NCBI GenBank assembly: GCA_963705275.1
Contig: OY970063.1
Span: forward strand, 1-64,000
Origin: Fen-1135 sp963705275
GTDB taxonomy: Bacteria > Desulfobacterota > Syntrophia > Syntrophales > UBA2185
Direction: 5' to 3'
DNA: 64,000 nucleotides
Below the pieces are notes generated by a model. That model was not told the DNA's origin, searched no databases, and saw only the letters and a list, made by a program, of their open reading frames with translations. A program made the position numbers and the translations under genes. Positions 27,143-36,499 of the stretch are shown piece after piece. How positions within the stretch are numbered: the first letter of the stretch is position 1; each line of letters starts with the position of its first letter.

Positions 27143-28336
27143 ATGACAACAGATGAATTGATGGCGCTGTCTGACAAATACATTATGTCGACCTACAAAC
27201 GCTTTCCCATAGTGTTGGTGAAGGGCTCCGGCGCAAAGGTCTGGGACAGCAACGGGAAAGAATACCTTGACTTCGTTGCAGGGATTGCCGTTTGCAGCCT
27301 GGGACATTCACATCCCAAAGTGGTTGAGGCGATAAAAAAGCAGGTGGAGATTCTCACACATGTGTCCAACCTGTACCATATAGAACCGCAGATTCTTTAT
27401 GCGCGAAAGCTCGTGGAGAATTCTTTCGCCCACAAGGCATTTTTCTGCAATAGCGGGGCAGAGGCAAATGAAGCGGCGATAAAGCTTGCCCGGAAATATG
27501 CCTATGAGAACATGGGAAAGGGGAAATACGAACTGATTACCATGAAAGATTCTTTCCACGGGAGAACGATGGCGACGGTTACTGCCACCGGGCAGACTAA
27601 GTTTCAAGTCGGGTTTGCGCCGCTTCTGGAGGGATTCAAACATGTGCCGTTTGACAATATTTCTGCCCTTTCTGATGCAATCACGGACAAGACGTGCGGT
27701 GTAATGCTTGAGCCGATCCAGGGAGAGGGAGGCGTGAGAATTCCCGATGACAAATATCTCTCTTTGGTCAGGAAAATCTGCGATGAAAAAAGAATACTCA
27801 TGATTCTTGACGAGATTCAGGTGGGGATGGCAAGGACGGGAACCCTTTTCGCGTATGAACATTATAATGTAGAGCCTGACATTGTCACACTGGCAAAGGC
27901 CGTCGGTAACGGCTTCCCCATAGGTGTAATGATGGCCACGGATCGTGTCGCATCTGCGTTTCAGCCTGGCAGCCATGCCTCGACATTCGGCGGAAACCCG
28001 CTCGCCATGGCTGCGGCGCTTGCCACTCTGGAGACCATCATGAAGGATGGAATCCTCGAGAATGTGAGAAAGGTAGGGTCTTATTTTATAAAGAAGCTGC
28101 ATGAGCTGAAGAATAAGTCATCCATCGTGAAGGAGATAAGAGGGAGAGGTCTGATTATAGGCATAGAGATCAGCATTGACGGGTCGCAAATAGTCAATGC
28201 GTGCATGGACAGAGGCTTGTTGATTAATTGCACCGGTGGAACTGTTCTTAGATTTGTCCCGCCATTGACTATTACGGAGAAGGATGTAAATGCAGCCGTC
28301 GCAACTTTGGGTGAGGTGTTGGGTCAGATAGGATAA
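27143..28336 (+). CDS. argD: acetylornithine aminotransferase
   Basis: The 397-residue PLP enzyme transfers an amino group from glutamate to N-acetylglutamate semialdehyde. Visible motifs are FVAGIAVCSLGHSHPKV, NSGAEANEAAIKLARKY, FHGRTMATVTATGQ, ILDEIQVGMARTGTLFA and the Schiff-base Lys in TLAKAVGNGFPIGVMMA. Length is normal. In lysine-producing bacteria the same enzyme often also acts on succinyl-DAP. It is 175 bases downstream of argB and followed by an inverted-repeat element before argF. Confidence 0.94.
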   Translation: MTTDELMALSDKYIMSTYKRFPIVLVKGSGAKVWDSNGKEYLDFVAGIAVCSLGHSHPKVVEAIKKQVEILTHVSNLYHIEPQILYARKLVENSFAHKAFFCNSGAEANEAAIKLARKYAYENMGKGKYELITMKDSFHGRTMATVTATGQTKFQVGFAPLLEGFKHVPFDNISALSDAITDKTCGVMLEPIQGEGGVRIPDDKYLSLVRKICDEKRILMILDEIQVGMARTGTLFAYEHYNVEPDIVTLAKAVGNGFPIGVMMATDRVASAFQPGSHASTFGGNPLAMAAALATLETIMKDGILENVRKVGSYFIKKLHELKNKSSIVKEIRGRGLIIGIEISIDGSQIVNACMDRGLLINCTGGTVLRFVPPLTITEKDVNAAVATLGEVLGQIG

Positions 28337-28360
28337 AGGTATAACCTGATTGGAAGGGAG

Positions 28361-28487
28361 GACGGCTTCATAAAAAGCTCCAGAGGCAAGGCGTGCGAAT
28401 ACTGAGGAATGAGTCGTACCCTGAGTGTAGGTCGCAATGACGAAGCATGATGCGCAACGCAGCATATGGATTTTTTATGAAGTCGAT
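28361..28487. repeat. small element with terminal inverted repeats
   Basis: The argD-argF gap holds a 127-bp block bounded by near-matching inverted ends: GACGGCTTCATAAAAAG at 28361-28377 and TTTTTATGAAGTCGAT at 28472-28487. Inside is GTCGCAATGACGAAGC. It looks like a non-autonomous miniature element. A short relative of its left end (AAAAAGCTCCA) is at about 24645 before hslU. Confidence 0.55.
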
Positions 28488-28496
28488 AAGTGATAA

Positions 28497-29415
28497 ATGA
28501 AAAAGGATTTCTTAAGCCTCTACGATCTTGACCGAGCTGATTTTGAGGCGGTATTCGAGAAAGGCTGATAAAGTCAAAAAGATGCATAAGGCGGGCATAT
28601 CTCACACGCCGCTTTCCGGGAAGACCCTCGGGATGATTTTTGATAAATCGTCTACGAGAACCCGGATATCTTTTGAGGTGGGCATTTATCAATTGGGAGG
28701 GATGGCCTTATTTCTGAACAATCGCGATACCCAGCTTGGCAGAGGTGAGGATATTTCCGATACTGCAAGGGTCATGTCAAGGTACCTTGACGCCGTTGTG
28801 ATAAGGACATACTCACAGTCCTTTGTGGAAGACTTCGCCCGATATGCGACTATTCCCGTTATCAATGGCCTGACAGACCAGCAGCATCCCTGTCAGATTT
28901 TGAGCGATCTTTTTACCATCATCGAGAAAAAGGGCAGATATGAAGGATTGAAGATTGCATATGTAGGGGATGGGAACAATGTGGCAAACTCTTGGATCGA
29001 TGCCGCAGCCAGACTTCCCATTCGGCTCAGCCTTGCGTGTCCGGAAAAATACGAACCAGAACAGGATATATTGGAAAGGGGCACGAAAAAGGCGCCGGGG
29101 AATATAGCACTCTATCGTGCTCCTGCTGATGCCGTTAAGGATGCGGATGTAATCTATACGGATGTCTGGACGAGCATGGGCCAGGAGGCCGAAAAAGAGG
29201 CGAGGAAGAAGATATTTAGAAAGTATCAGGTCAACAGCAAATTGCTTGCCCGGGCACGGGAAGATGCCATCGTCATGCACTGTCTCCCTGCCCACCGGGG
29301 CGAGGAGATAACGGATGACGTCATCGATGGTTCCCATTCCGTGGTAATCGACCAGGCGGAGAATCGCCTTCATGTACAGAAGGCGGTCATGGAGATACTG
29401 ATTCTAGGAGGATAA
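28497..29415 (+). CDS. argF: ornithine carbamoyltransferase, one-base frameshift
   Basis: From the ATG at 28497 the protein begins MKKDFLSLYDLDRADFEAVF, then hits a stop at 28566. Dropping one G at 28563/28564 continues it as ADKVKKMHKAGISHTPLSGK, and the joined product is 305 residues, the normal length. Catalytic motifs are present: carbamoyl-phosphate loop KSSTRTRISFEVG, HPCQILSD and the ornithine loop HCLPAHRGEE. If the break is real, translation could restart only at weak starts (about 28528), leaving a shortened N-terminus. A read error seems more likely, as argH and the rest of the pathway are intact. Confidence 0.9.
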
Positions 29416-29419
29416 TGTC

Positions 29420-30638
29420 TTGGCTGATGAGGTGAAAAAAGTAGTGCTGGCCTATTCTGGAGGATTGGATACATCCGTCATTCTGAAATGGTTGATTGAG
29501 ACATACAAGTGCGAGGTCATTGCCTTTGCCGCCGATATAGGTCAGGAAGAAGAGCTGGACGGTCTCAAGGAAAAGGCGCAAAAGACGGGTGCCGAGCAAG
29601 GTTTATATAGACAACTTGCAGGAAGAATTCGTGAGGGACTTTGTCTTTCCGGCTCTCCGGGCCAATGCCATCTATGAGGGCACCTACCTCATGGGTACAT
29701 CGCTTGCGAGGCCGCTCATTGCAAAAAGACAAATTGAGATTGCTATGTCAGAAGGGGCAGATGCGGTCTCTCATGGCTCCACTGGCAAGGGAAATGATCA
29801 GGTGCGCTTTGAGCTGACGTACACGGCTCTGAACCCGGCCATCAGGATCATCGCGGCATGGAGGGACCCAAAGTGGTTCTTCGATTCGCGAGGATCAATG
29901 ATCGATTATGCACGAAAGCATGGCATTCCCGTAACAACAACAAAGGAAAAGCCATATAGCAGCGACAGGAATCTTCTGCACATCTCTCACGAGGGCGGGA
30001 TCCTCGAAGATCCCTGGATGGAGCCGCATGAAGATATGTTTGTACTGACGACAGCCCCGGAGAGGGCGCCTGACCTTGCCGCATACGTGGAAATCGATTT
30101 TCAGAAAGGAAATCCCGTGGCAATCAATGGGGTGAAGATGAGCCCGGCAAAGCTTCTCCACAGCATGAATAAAATGGCGGGGGCTAACGGCATCGGCAGG
30201 GTCGACATGGTGGAAAACCGTTTTGTCGGCATGAAATCAAGGGGTGTTTATGAAACGCCTGGCGGTACGGTGCTCTGGGCCGCCCATCGCGCTCTCGAGT
30301 CCATTACAATGGACCGCGAAGTGATGTTGATGCGTGATTCCCTGATTCCCAAATATGCACAGCTCGTCTACAGCGGCTTCTGGTACTCACCGGAGATGAA
30401 GGTGCTCCAGAAATTCATCGATGAGACGCAGGAAAATGTCACGGGGACCGCACGTCTGAAATTGTACAAAGGGAATTGCATTGTTGTCGGACGCAAGTCG
30501 CCGAACTCGCTTTACAGTGAGGAATTTGTCACCTTTGAGAAAGACAGGGTCTACGATCAGAAGGACGCGACAGGATTTATAAGGCTCAACGCCCTGAGGA
30601 TGAAAATTCAAGCGTTAATAAAAAGGGGAAAACCGTAA
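29420..30638 (+). CDS. argG: argininosuccinate synthase, one-base frameshift
   Basis: The TTG at 29420, eight bases after AGGAGG (29406-29411), starts MADEVKKVVLAYSGGLDTS with the PP-loop ATP site. After EKAQKTGA the frame changes: one extra G at 29594 must be removed for the protein to continue SKVYIDNLQEEFVRDFVFPA. The joined product is 405 residues, the family length. Later motifs include GTSLARPLIAKRQIEIA, HGSTGKGNDQVRFELTY and ATQ-like ITTTKEKPYSSDRNLLHISH-region residues. It condenses citrulline and aspartate. The start lies five bases after the argF stop. As in argF, the single extra base may be a sequencing error. Confidence 0.9.
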
Positions 30639-30648
30639 GGACAAGCCG

Positions 30649-32025
30649 ATGTCAGGAAAAGAAAAAAAACCGTGGGGTGGGCGGTTCAGCCAGCCGACAG
30701 CCAAGATGGTTGAGAAATTTACCGCTTCGATTGATTTTGATAAACGCCTCTATCGCTGCGACATTGAGGGGAGCATCGCCCATGCCCGAATGCTTTCCAA
30801 GCAGAAAATTATCTCCAAGAAAGATGAGAGAGTCATAGTTAAGGGGCTTACAGACATCCTTCATGACATCGAAAAAGGGCGATTTGCCTTCAAGCCTGAG
30901 GACGAAGATATCCACATGGCGATAGAAAAGGCCTTGATAGAGAGGACAGGTGAAGCGGGCGGGAAACTTCATGCAGGAAGAAGCAGAAACGATCAGGTCT
31001 CGCTGGACGTCCGGATGTACTTGAGAGAAGAAATCCGGGAGATCGTGGAAGCGGTATCCCTCTTGAAGGCATCGCTTGTGGAACTGGCCGGCAAGGAAGA
31101 GGCGACAATCATGCCGGGATATACTCACCTGCAAAAGGCGCAGCCCGTGCTTTTAGCCCATTATCTTCTCGCTTACTGGGAAATGCTGGACAGGGATGAG
31201 GAACGATTGTGGGAATGCCACAGGCGGGTGAATATCATGCCTCTGGGATCGGCCGCCCTTGCGGGAACGGGCCTGCCTATTGACAGGGCGTATGTTGCCA
31301 GACTGCTGAAATTTCCGGAAATATCTCATAACAGCATGGACGCCGTCTCGGATCGCGATTTCATCGCGGAATTTATTTTTGTAGCCTCTCTTCTGATGAT
31401 GCACATGAGCCGCTTCTGTGAAGACCTCGTCATCTGGTCAACGGATGAGTTTCAATTTGTGGAGATATCTGACGCCTTTACCACAGGGAGCAGCATCATG
31501 CCGCAAAAGAAGAATCCCGACGTGGCTGAGCTCGTCCGGGGGAAGACGGGGCGTGTATATGGGGACCTCATGGCCGTGCTCACCGTGATGAAGGGGCTTC
31601 CCATGACATATAACAGAGATCTCCAGGAGGATAAGGAGGCGCTGTTTGATGCCGTAGATACGGTGAAGGGATGTGTTCACATCCTGGCTGAAATGGCAGG
31701 GCACTTGAAATTCAACAGGGAGAAAATGCTGAAGGCCGCCTCTGGCGGGTTTTCAACGGCGACGGACGTGGCTGAATATCTCGTCATGAAAGGCGTTCCC
31801 TTCCGGGAAGCCCATAAAATAGTCGGGCGACTCGTTGCCTATTGTATTGAGAAGAAAATGGATATGCCCGTTTTGACGCTGGGGGAATTCCGGCGGTTCC
31901 ACAGGGGCTTTGAGGAAGACATCTATGCATTTCTCAAGGTAGAGCATGCGGTGCATTCAAAGAAAGAGCCACGGCGGGACTTCGAAAAGAAATGTTTCTA
32001 TGCGGATCAAAGATATCAGGGGTAG
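30649..32025 (+). CDS. argH: argininosuccinate lyase
   Basis: The 458-residue lyase splits argininosuccinate to arginine and fumarate. Its motifs are WGGRFSQPTAKMVEKFTASI, DEDIHMAIEKAL, GKLHAGRSRNDQVSLDVRMY, GYTHLQKAQPVLLAHYLLAY and the fumarase-superfamily signature GSSIMPQKKNPDVAEL with the catalytic Ser on a flexible loop. Length is normal and the frame is intact. It starts 10 bases after argG and ends 6 bases before the LptM-like lipoprotein gene, so it is clearly in one operon. Confidence 0.96.
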   Translation: MSGKEKKPWGGRFSQPTAKMVEKFTASIDFDKRLYRCDIEGSIAHARMLSKQKIISKKDERVIVKGLTDILHDIEKGRFAFKPEDEDIHMAIEKALIERTGEAGGKLHAGRSRNDQVSLDVRMYLREEIREIVEAVSLLKASLVELAGKEEATIMPGYTHLQKAQPVLLAHYLLAYWEMLDRDEERLWECHRRVNIMPLGSAALAGTGLPIDRAYVARLLKFPEISHNSMDAVSDRDFIAEFIFVASLLMMHMSRFCEDLVIWSTDEFQFVEISDAFTTGSSIMPQKKNPDVAELVRGKTGRVYGDLMAVLTVMKGLPMTYNRDLQEDKEALFDAVDTVKGCVHILAEMAGHLKFNREKMLKAASGGFSTATDVAEYLVMKGVPFREAHKIVGRLVAYCIEKKMDMPVLTLGEFRRFHRGFEEDIYAFLKVEHAVHSKKEPRRDFEKKCFYADQRYQG

Positions 32026-32031
32026 AAAGAA

Positions 32032-32571
32032 GTGACACGAATTCCGAGGTCGCTGATTACGCTTTTGTGTTCCGGCCTGGTCATCGGAGGAATGCTATAT
32101 GGCTGCGGGATGAAAGGCGATCCGCGGCCTTCCGGCGTTGCCGCACCAAAGGCCATTTCGGATCTGAAGGCGAGTCTTGCTGATCACGGGGTTGTTCTCC
32201 GCTGGAGCATCCCGGATGCAAAAGGCGCCATTCAGAAATACAGGATCGAGAGGAGTGAACTTCGTTCGCAAGGGGCCACATGCCCGGATTGTCCGCTCGA
32301 ATATGCTGTTGTGGCCGACATCACATCCAATGATCCCAAGCTGGCAAAGGAAGGGGCGAATGTCGTGACCTATCTGGACTCCGGAATTAAGGGAGGGTAT
32401 TTTTATTCATATCGCGTTATAACATGCGACATGTCTGGACTATGCAGCCAGGCGTCGAATATCGGGGAAATCGTGGTCGGCCCGGATTATCGACGCGGAA
32501 AGGAAGGGATCGGAAAAGAAATAAATCAACCTGAGAGGGAAGAATTATTTTTTTGGTGCAAGGGTAAATGA
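32032..32571 (+). CDS. lipoprotein upstream of lysA, LptM-like N-terminus
   Basis: The 179-residue lipoprotein starts at GTG. It has a signal peptide ending LYGC and then GMKGDPRPSG, the GxKGP-type segment seen in LptM (YifL) lipoproteins, which are typically encoded directly upstream of lysA and assist LptD maturation. Unlike the small gamma-proteobacterial LptM it carries an extra domain of about 100 residues with a fibronectin type III-like pattern (GVVLRWSIPDAKGAIQKYRI, YFYSYRVITCDMSGL). Its stop overlaps the lysA start (ATGA). Role in LPS transport is inferred. Confidence 0.8.
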   Translation: MTRIPRSLITLLCSGLVIGGMLYGCGMKGDPRPSGVAAPKAISDLKASLADHGVVLRWSIPDAKGAIQKYRIERSELRSQGATCPDCPLEYAVVADITSNDPKLAKEGANVVTYLDSGIKGGYFYSYRVITCDMSGLCSQASNIGEIVVGPDYRRGKEGIGKEINQPEREELFFWCKGK

Positions 32572-33824
32572 ATTACTTTCATTACAAGGATAAAGAACTC
32601 TGGTGCGAGGAAGTTCCTGTAACAGAAATTGCCAGGGCGGTGGGTACGCCATTTTATCTCTATAGCCAGAGGACATTAAAGCACCATTTCCGAGTCTTTG
32701 ATGCGGCATTTTCCAGTGTCGCGCATATTACGTGCTTTTCGGTTAAGTCCAACTCAAATATTGCCGTCCTCAGGATTTTTATTGCCGAGGGAAGCGGCGT
32801 AGATATAGTTTCCGGAGGGGAGTTGTACCGGGCTATCCAGGCGGGCGTTGACACAGGCAAGGTCGTTTACTCCGGAGTGGGTAAGAAAGTCGATGAAATC
32901 GAGTATGCCCTCAAGTCTGACATCTTGATGTTTAATGCGGAGTCTTCCCAGGAGCTCGAAGTAATCAATGGCTGTGCCCAGAGGTTGGGGAAGAAGGCGG
33001 GTATCGCGTTGAGGGTCAATCCGGATGTGGATCCCGAAACACATCCTCATATATCAACGGGACTGAAGAGCAATAAATTCGGGATCGATATCAAGAGGTC
33101 GAAGGAAGAATACCGCCAGGCGAGGATGCTGAAACATTTGGACGTTAAAGGCGTAAGCTGCCATATCGGTTCTCAGGTGACAAAGATATCACCCTTCCTT
33201 GACGCCCTCAATCGCCTCAAGAAGCTTGTCCGGATGCTCAGGGAAGACGGGATGGAGATCAAGTATCTCGATCTCGGAGGAGGTCTAGGCATTACCTACG
33301 ATAAGGAGGTTGCCCCTCATCCCTCTGAATATGCCAAGGCCATTATCGATGCTTCAAAAGATATAAATTGTACTTTCATTTTTGAGCCGGGAAGGGTAAT
33401 TGTAGGTAATGCGGGAATTCTCGTGACAGAGGTTCTCTATACAAAAAGCAATGACGGCAAAAATTTTATCGTCATCGATGCCGGCATGAACGACCTGGTT
33501 CGTCCCAGTCTGTATGATTCGTACCATCAGATCCAGCCGGTAATCGAAAAAGAGAGGGAGGAAATTACAGCGGATGTGGTCGGCCCGATCTGCGAGTCCG
33601 GCGACTATCTGGCGAAGGGAAGGAAGATATTCAGATTTGAAAGAGGGGAGTTGATGGCGGTTATGAGCGCCGGTGCGTATGGCTTTACGATGTCATCAAA
33701 CTATAATTCAAGGGGAAGGATACCGGAAGTTCTCGTCAGAGACGACCGCTTTTTTGTCATCAGAAAGAGAGAGGTTTACGAGGATTTAATCAGGGGAGAG
33801 GAGATACCCGAATTTTTAAGATAA
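32568..33824 (+). CDS. lysA: diaminopimelate decarboxylase
   Basis: The 418-residue PLP enzyme makes lysine from meso-diaminopimelate. The alanine-racemase-like barrel has the PLP Lys in TCFSVKSNSNIAVL, SGGELYRA, HISTGLKSNKFGID, CHIGSQV, LDLGGGLGITY and FEPGRVIVG. The C-terminal barrel contains the catalytic Cys in GPICESGDYLAKGR and Tyr in SAGAYGFTMSSNYNSRGR. It overlaps the lipoprotein stop by four bases and lies 10 bases before dapA. Confidence 0.96.
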   Translation: MNYFHYKDKELWCEEVPVTEIARAVGTPFYLYSQRTLKHHFRVFDAAFSSVAHITCFSVKSNSNIAVLRIFIAEGSGVDIVSGGELYRAIQAGVDTGKVVYSGVGKKVDEIEYALKSDILMFNAESSQELEVINGCAQRLGKKAGIALRVNPDVDPETHPHISTGLKSNKFGIDIKRSKEEYRQARMLKHLDVKGVSCHIGSQVTKISPFLDALNRLKKLVRMLREDGMEIKYLDLGGGLGITYDKEVAPHPSEYAKAIIDASKDINCTFIFEPGRVIVGNAGILVTEVLYTKSNDGKNFIVIDAGMNDLVRPSLYDSYHQIQPVIEKEREEITADVVGPICESGDYLAKGRKIFRFERGELMAVMSAGAYGFTMSSNYNSRGRIPEVLVRDDRFFVIRKREVYEDLIRGEEIPEFLR

Positions 33825-33834
33825 GGAGCGAGGC

Positions 33835-34710
33835 ATGTTTGGTGGAGCAATTGTGGCAATCGTCACGCCTTTCAAAAAAGGAAAAGTGGATGAGAAATCC
33901 CTGAGGGAGCTGATTGAGTTTCAGATCAAGAATGGAACCGACGGCATTGTCCCCTGCGGGACGACAGGCGAATCCTCGACCCTGTCTCATGAGGAGCATG
34001 ACAGGGTGATCGAGATAACGATAGACGCAGTAAAGAAAAGGGTCCCCGTCATCGCGGGCACCGGTTCGAACAGTACGGATGAAGCCCTGCGGCTAACCAG
34101 GCATGCCTATGAGGCGGGTGCGGATGGGGCGCTGATGGTCTGCCCGTATTATAACAGACCGACGCAGGAGGGCCTTTATCAGCACTTCAAAATTATCGCT
34201 GAGACCATTCCGATTCCGATTGTCCCGTACAATATTCCGAGCAGGACCGGCGTTAATCTCCTGCCGGAGACTGTTGCCAGACTTGCAAAGATAAGCAATA
34301 TTGTGGGAATCAAAGAGGCGTCCGGCTCTCTGAAGCAGATGCAGGATGTAATCAGCCTCTGCGGAGAAAAATTTGACGTCCTCTCGGGCGATGATTTCTT
34401 CACCTTCCCCTTGTTGTCAATTGGCGGCAGGGGCGTCATTTCTGTTGCTTCCAATATTGTGCCGGCCGAGATGGCAGCCATGGTGGATGCCTTTGCGGCA
34501 GGTGACATGAAGAAGGCGAAGGCGCTGCATCATAAACTGGTTCCATTGATTGACGCCCTCTTTATCGAAACCAACCCGGTACCGGTGAAAGCTGCGCTCT
34601 CCATGATGGGCAAGATTTCCTATGATGTGCGGCTTCCTATGTACAAGATGTCGGACGGCAACTATGAGAAGCTGAAGGCTGTAATGAAGAATTACGGCCT
34701 GATCTCATAG
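33835..34710 (+). CDS. dapA: 4-hydroxy-tetrahydrodipicolinate synthase
   Basis: The 291-residue aldolase condenses pyruvate and aspartate semialdehyde. Motifs are GGAIVAIVTPFKKGKVDE, the TTGESSTL substrate loop, VIAGTGSNSTDEALRLT, Tyr in VPYNIPSRTG and the Schiff-base Lys in NIVGIKEASGSL. Length is normal. It follows lysA closely and precedes dapB after a REP-like element, keeping the lysine pathway in one block. Confidence 0.96.
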   Translation: MFGGAIVAIVTPFKKGKVDEKSLRELIEFQIKNGTDGIVPCGTTGESSTLSHEEHDRVIEITIDAVKKRVPVIAGTGSNSTDEALRLTRHAYEAGADGALMVCPYYNRPTQEGLYQHFKIIAETIPIPIVPYNIPSRTGVNLLPETVARLAKISNIVGIKEASGSLKQMQDVISLCGEKFDVLSGDDFFTFPLLSIGGRGVISVASNIVPAEMAAMVDAFAAGDMKKAKALHHKLVPLIDALFIETNPVPVKAALSMMGKISYDVRLPMYKMSDGNYEKLKAVMKNYGLIS

Positions 34711-34717
34711 GGAAAAA

Positions 34718-34828
34718 TGTCATTCCGAACGAATGTGAGGAATCTTAGAGCGTTAATATTATTAATCATCAAGATTTCTCGTTTCACTCGAAATGACAAG
34801 AGGGTGTCGATATGACACTCTGATAATG
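34718..34828. repeat. REP-like inverted repeat, copy 2
   Basis: The dapA-dapB gap holds a hairpin bounded by TGTCAT (34718) and ATGACA (ending 34798), with arms TCCGAACGAATGTGAGGAAT and AGATTTCTCGTTTCACTCGA. It is followed by GTCGATATGACACTCTGATA, which also matches the tail of the copy before argD. Same repeat family as 27012-27100. Confidence 0.65.
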
Positions 34829-34864
34829 AAATAACAAATTTTGTAACACACAGGAGATTAGCGG

Positions 34865-35674
34865 ATGATCAACGCCATCGTTACCGGCGCCGGCGGCAGG
34901 ATGGGAGGCAGGATTATAAGCCTTCTTTCCCAGACTGACGACATAAAACTGGCAGGCGCCGTGGAGCAGAAGGGGCATGCGCTTATCGGCCAGGATATAG
35001 GGGAGAAACTCGGCCTCGGCAAAACAGGCGTTCTTGTTGATGACCGGCTTGTTGCATGCATCGAAAAAGGCGATGTGGTCATCGATTTTACGCACCATGA
35101 GGTATCGGTGGGCCATCTCGAGGTCGCCCGCGAAAAAGGCCGTGCCATAGTCATTGGTTCTACGGGTTTTACTGCGGATGAGATGGCAAAGGTCAAGAAG
35201 ATTGCGGCTGGAACGCGCTGCGTCCTCTCACCGAATATGAGCATCGGCGTAAATGTCATGTTCAAGGTTCTTGACTATGTCGCCGGTATACTCGGCGAGG
35301 ATTACGATGTGGAGATAGTTGAGGCGCATCACCATCTGAAAAAAGATGCTCCCAGCGGGACGGCGATGAAGATGGCGCAGATCATATCGGAAAAACTGGG
35401 ACGTGATCTGGAGAAGGTTGGCGTCTTCACCCGGAAAGGCATGGTCGGTGAAAGGACAAAATCGGAGATCGGTATTCAGACACTGAGGGCCGGTGATATA
35501 GTGGGGGAACATACGGTGATGTTCGGCGGAGTCGGTGAGAGACTGGAATTTATTCACCGAGCCCACAGCCGGGACAACTTCGCGAGGGGCGCAATACTGG
35601 CGGCCAGGTGGATCGTAAATCAGAAGAACGGCCTGTATGATATGCAGGATGTCCTGGGTATGAGGGGGAAGTGA
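34865..35674 (+). CDS. dapB: 4-hydroxy-tetrahydrodipicolinate reductase
   Basis: The 269-residue NAD(P)H-dependent reductase has the N-terminal Rossmann loop VTGAGGRMGGRIISLL, the IDFTHHE cofactor segment, GSTGFTADEM, SPNMSIGVNVMF and the signature IVEAHHHLKKDAPSGTAMKM with catalytic His and Lys residues. Length is normal. It ends four bases before the GTG start assigned to folK. Confidence 0.96.
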   Translation: MINAIVTGAGGRMGGRIISLLSQTDDIKLAGAVEQKGHALIGQDIGEKLGLGKTGVLVDDRLVACIEKGDVVIDFTHHEVSVGHLEVAREKGRAIVIGSTGFTADEMAKVKKIAAGTRCVLSPNMSIGVNVMFKVLDYVAGILGEDYDVEIVEAHHHLKKDAPSGTAMKMAQIISEKLGRDLEKVGVFTRKGMVGERTKSEIGIQTLRAGDIVGEHTVMFGGVGERLEFIHRAHSRDNFARGAILAARWIVNQKNGLYDMQDVLGMRGK

Positions 35675-35678
35675 CATA

Positions 35679-36218
35679 GTGCACGTGCAATCGTCTGACG
35701 GCACCCGCGGAGTTATCTCCTTTGTCGGTGTAGGCTCCAATCTGGATGATCCCGCCGCAAGGTGTGCGGAAGCCGTTTGTCTCCTTTCTCAAATTAGCGG
35801 CATTAAGGTCCTGAGGCAGTCATCCCTTTACCGGACGGAGCCTGTCGGATTTGAAAAGCAAGACTGGTTTATCAACGCCGTGGTCGAAATAAGAACGATA
35901 TTGAATCCCCATGAGCTTCTGAAAGCCCTGCAAAGGATAGAAGACGAGATGGGACGGGTAAGAGGAACGAAGTGGGGACCGCGGATAATAGACCTCGATA
36001 TCCTTCTTTATGGCCAGGAGGTGATAGAGGAAGAGGAACTGGTAATTCCTCATCCCGATCTTCAGAAGAGACGCTTTGTTCTTGAACCTCTGTTGGAAAT
36101 AGCGTCCTATGTGATCCACCCGGTCTTCGGAGTTTCCATCCGCGGTCTAATGGAGAGACTGGATGATAAAAGCAAGGTTTATCTGTATCGTGCAAGTGGA
36201 GAGCCATGCTTAGCTTGA
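35679..36218 (+). CDS. folK: HPPK, folate biosynthesis pyrophosphokinase
   Basis: The 179-residue enzyme transfers pyrophosphate from ATP to 6-hydroxymethyl-7,8-dihydropterin. Family motifs are FVGVGSNLDDPAARC, SSLYRTEPVGFEKQDWFINA, ALQRIEDEMGRVRGTKWGPR and the metal-binding RIIDLDILLYG with IPHPDLQKRRFVLEPL. A GTG start gives 12 extra N-terminal residues before the core. Its 3' end overlaps the next small membrane protein by 13 bases. Confidence 0.93.
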   Translation: MHVQSSDGTRGVISFVGVGSNLDDPAARCAEAVCLLSQISGIKVLRQSSLYRTEPVGFEKQDWFINAVVEIRTILNPHELLKALQRIEDEMGRVRGTKWGPRIIDLDILLYGQEVIEEEELVIPHPDLQKRRFVLEPLLEIASYVIHPVFGVSIRGLMERLDDKSKVYLYRASGEPCLA

Positions 36219-36499
36219 TCCGTTTAGCAATTCTCTGTTTCATTATTTACCTCGTTTACAGGCTGGCTAAATGGATAATTATGGCGCCGGGCATCAGGGG
36301 CCGGGACATGCCGGGGCATCAGGTGCCTGCCGCGCCGGGCGAGGATCTGGTGGAGGATCCGCATTGTCATATATACGTGCCGATGAGCCAGGCCCATAAA
36401 GCAACGATTGACGGCCAGGACTTATTTTTTTGCAGTGAAAAGTGCCTCGAAAAATACACATCGGAGCACTCAAAGAAAAAAGCGCAGGGGGCTACATGA
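36206..36499 (+). CDS. small membrane protein with TRASH/YHS-like metal motif
   Basis: The 97-residue protein has one N-terminal membrane helix (about residues 4-26) and a C-terminal soluble part with DPHCHIYVP and LFFCSEKCLEKY: Cys, His and a Cys-x3-Cys pair spaced as in TRASH or PP0621-type treble-clef proteins, likely to bind a metal. The target metal is unknown. It overlaps folK by 13 bases and the transaldolase gene by four bases, so it is translated as part of the operon. Confidence 0.8.
   Translation: MLSLIRLAILCFIIYLVYRLAKWIIMAPGIRGRDMPGHQVPAAPGEDLVEDPHCHIYVPMSQAHKATIDGQDLFFCSEKCLEKYTSEHSKKKAQGAT

Noticed and set aside
28563..29594. Programmed ribosomal frameshifting in argF and argG
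   Set aside because: There is no slippery heptamer or stimulatory structure at either site, and programmed shifting is not known for these enzymes.
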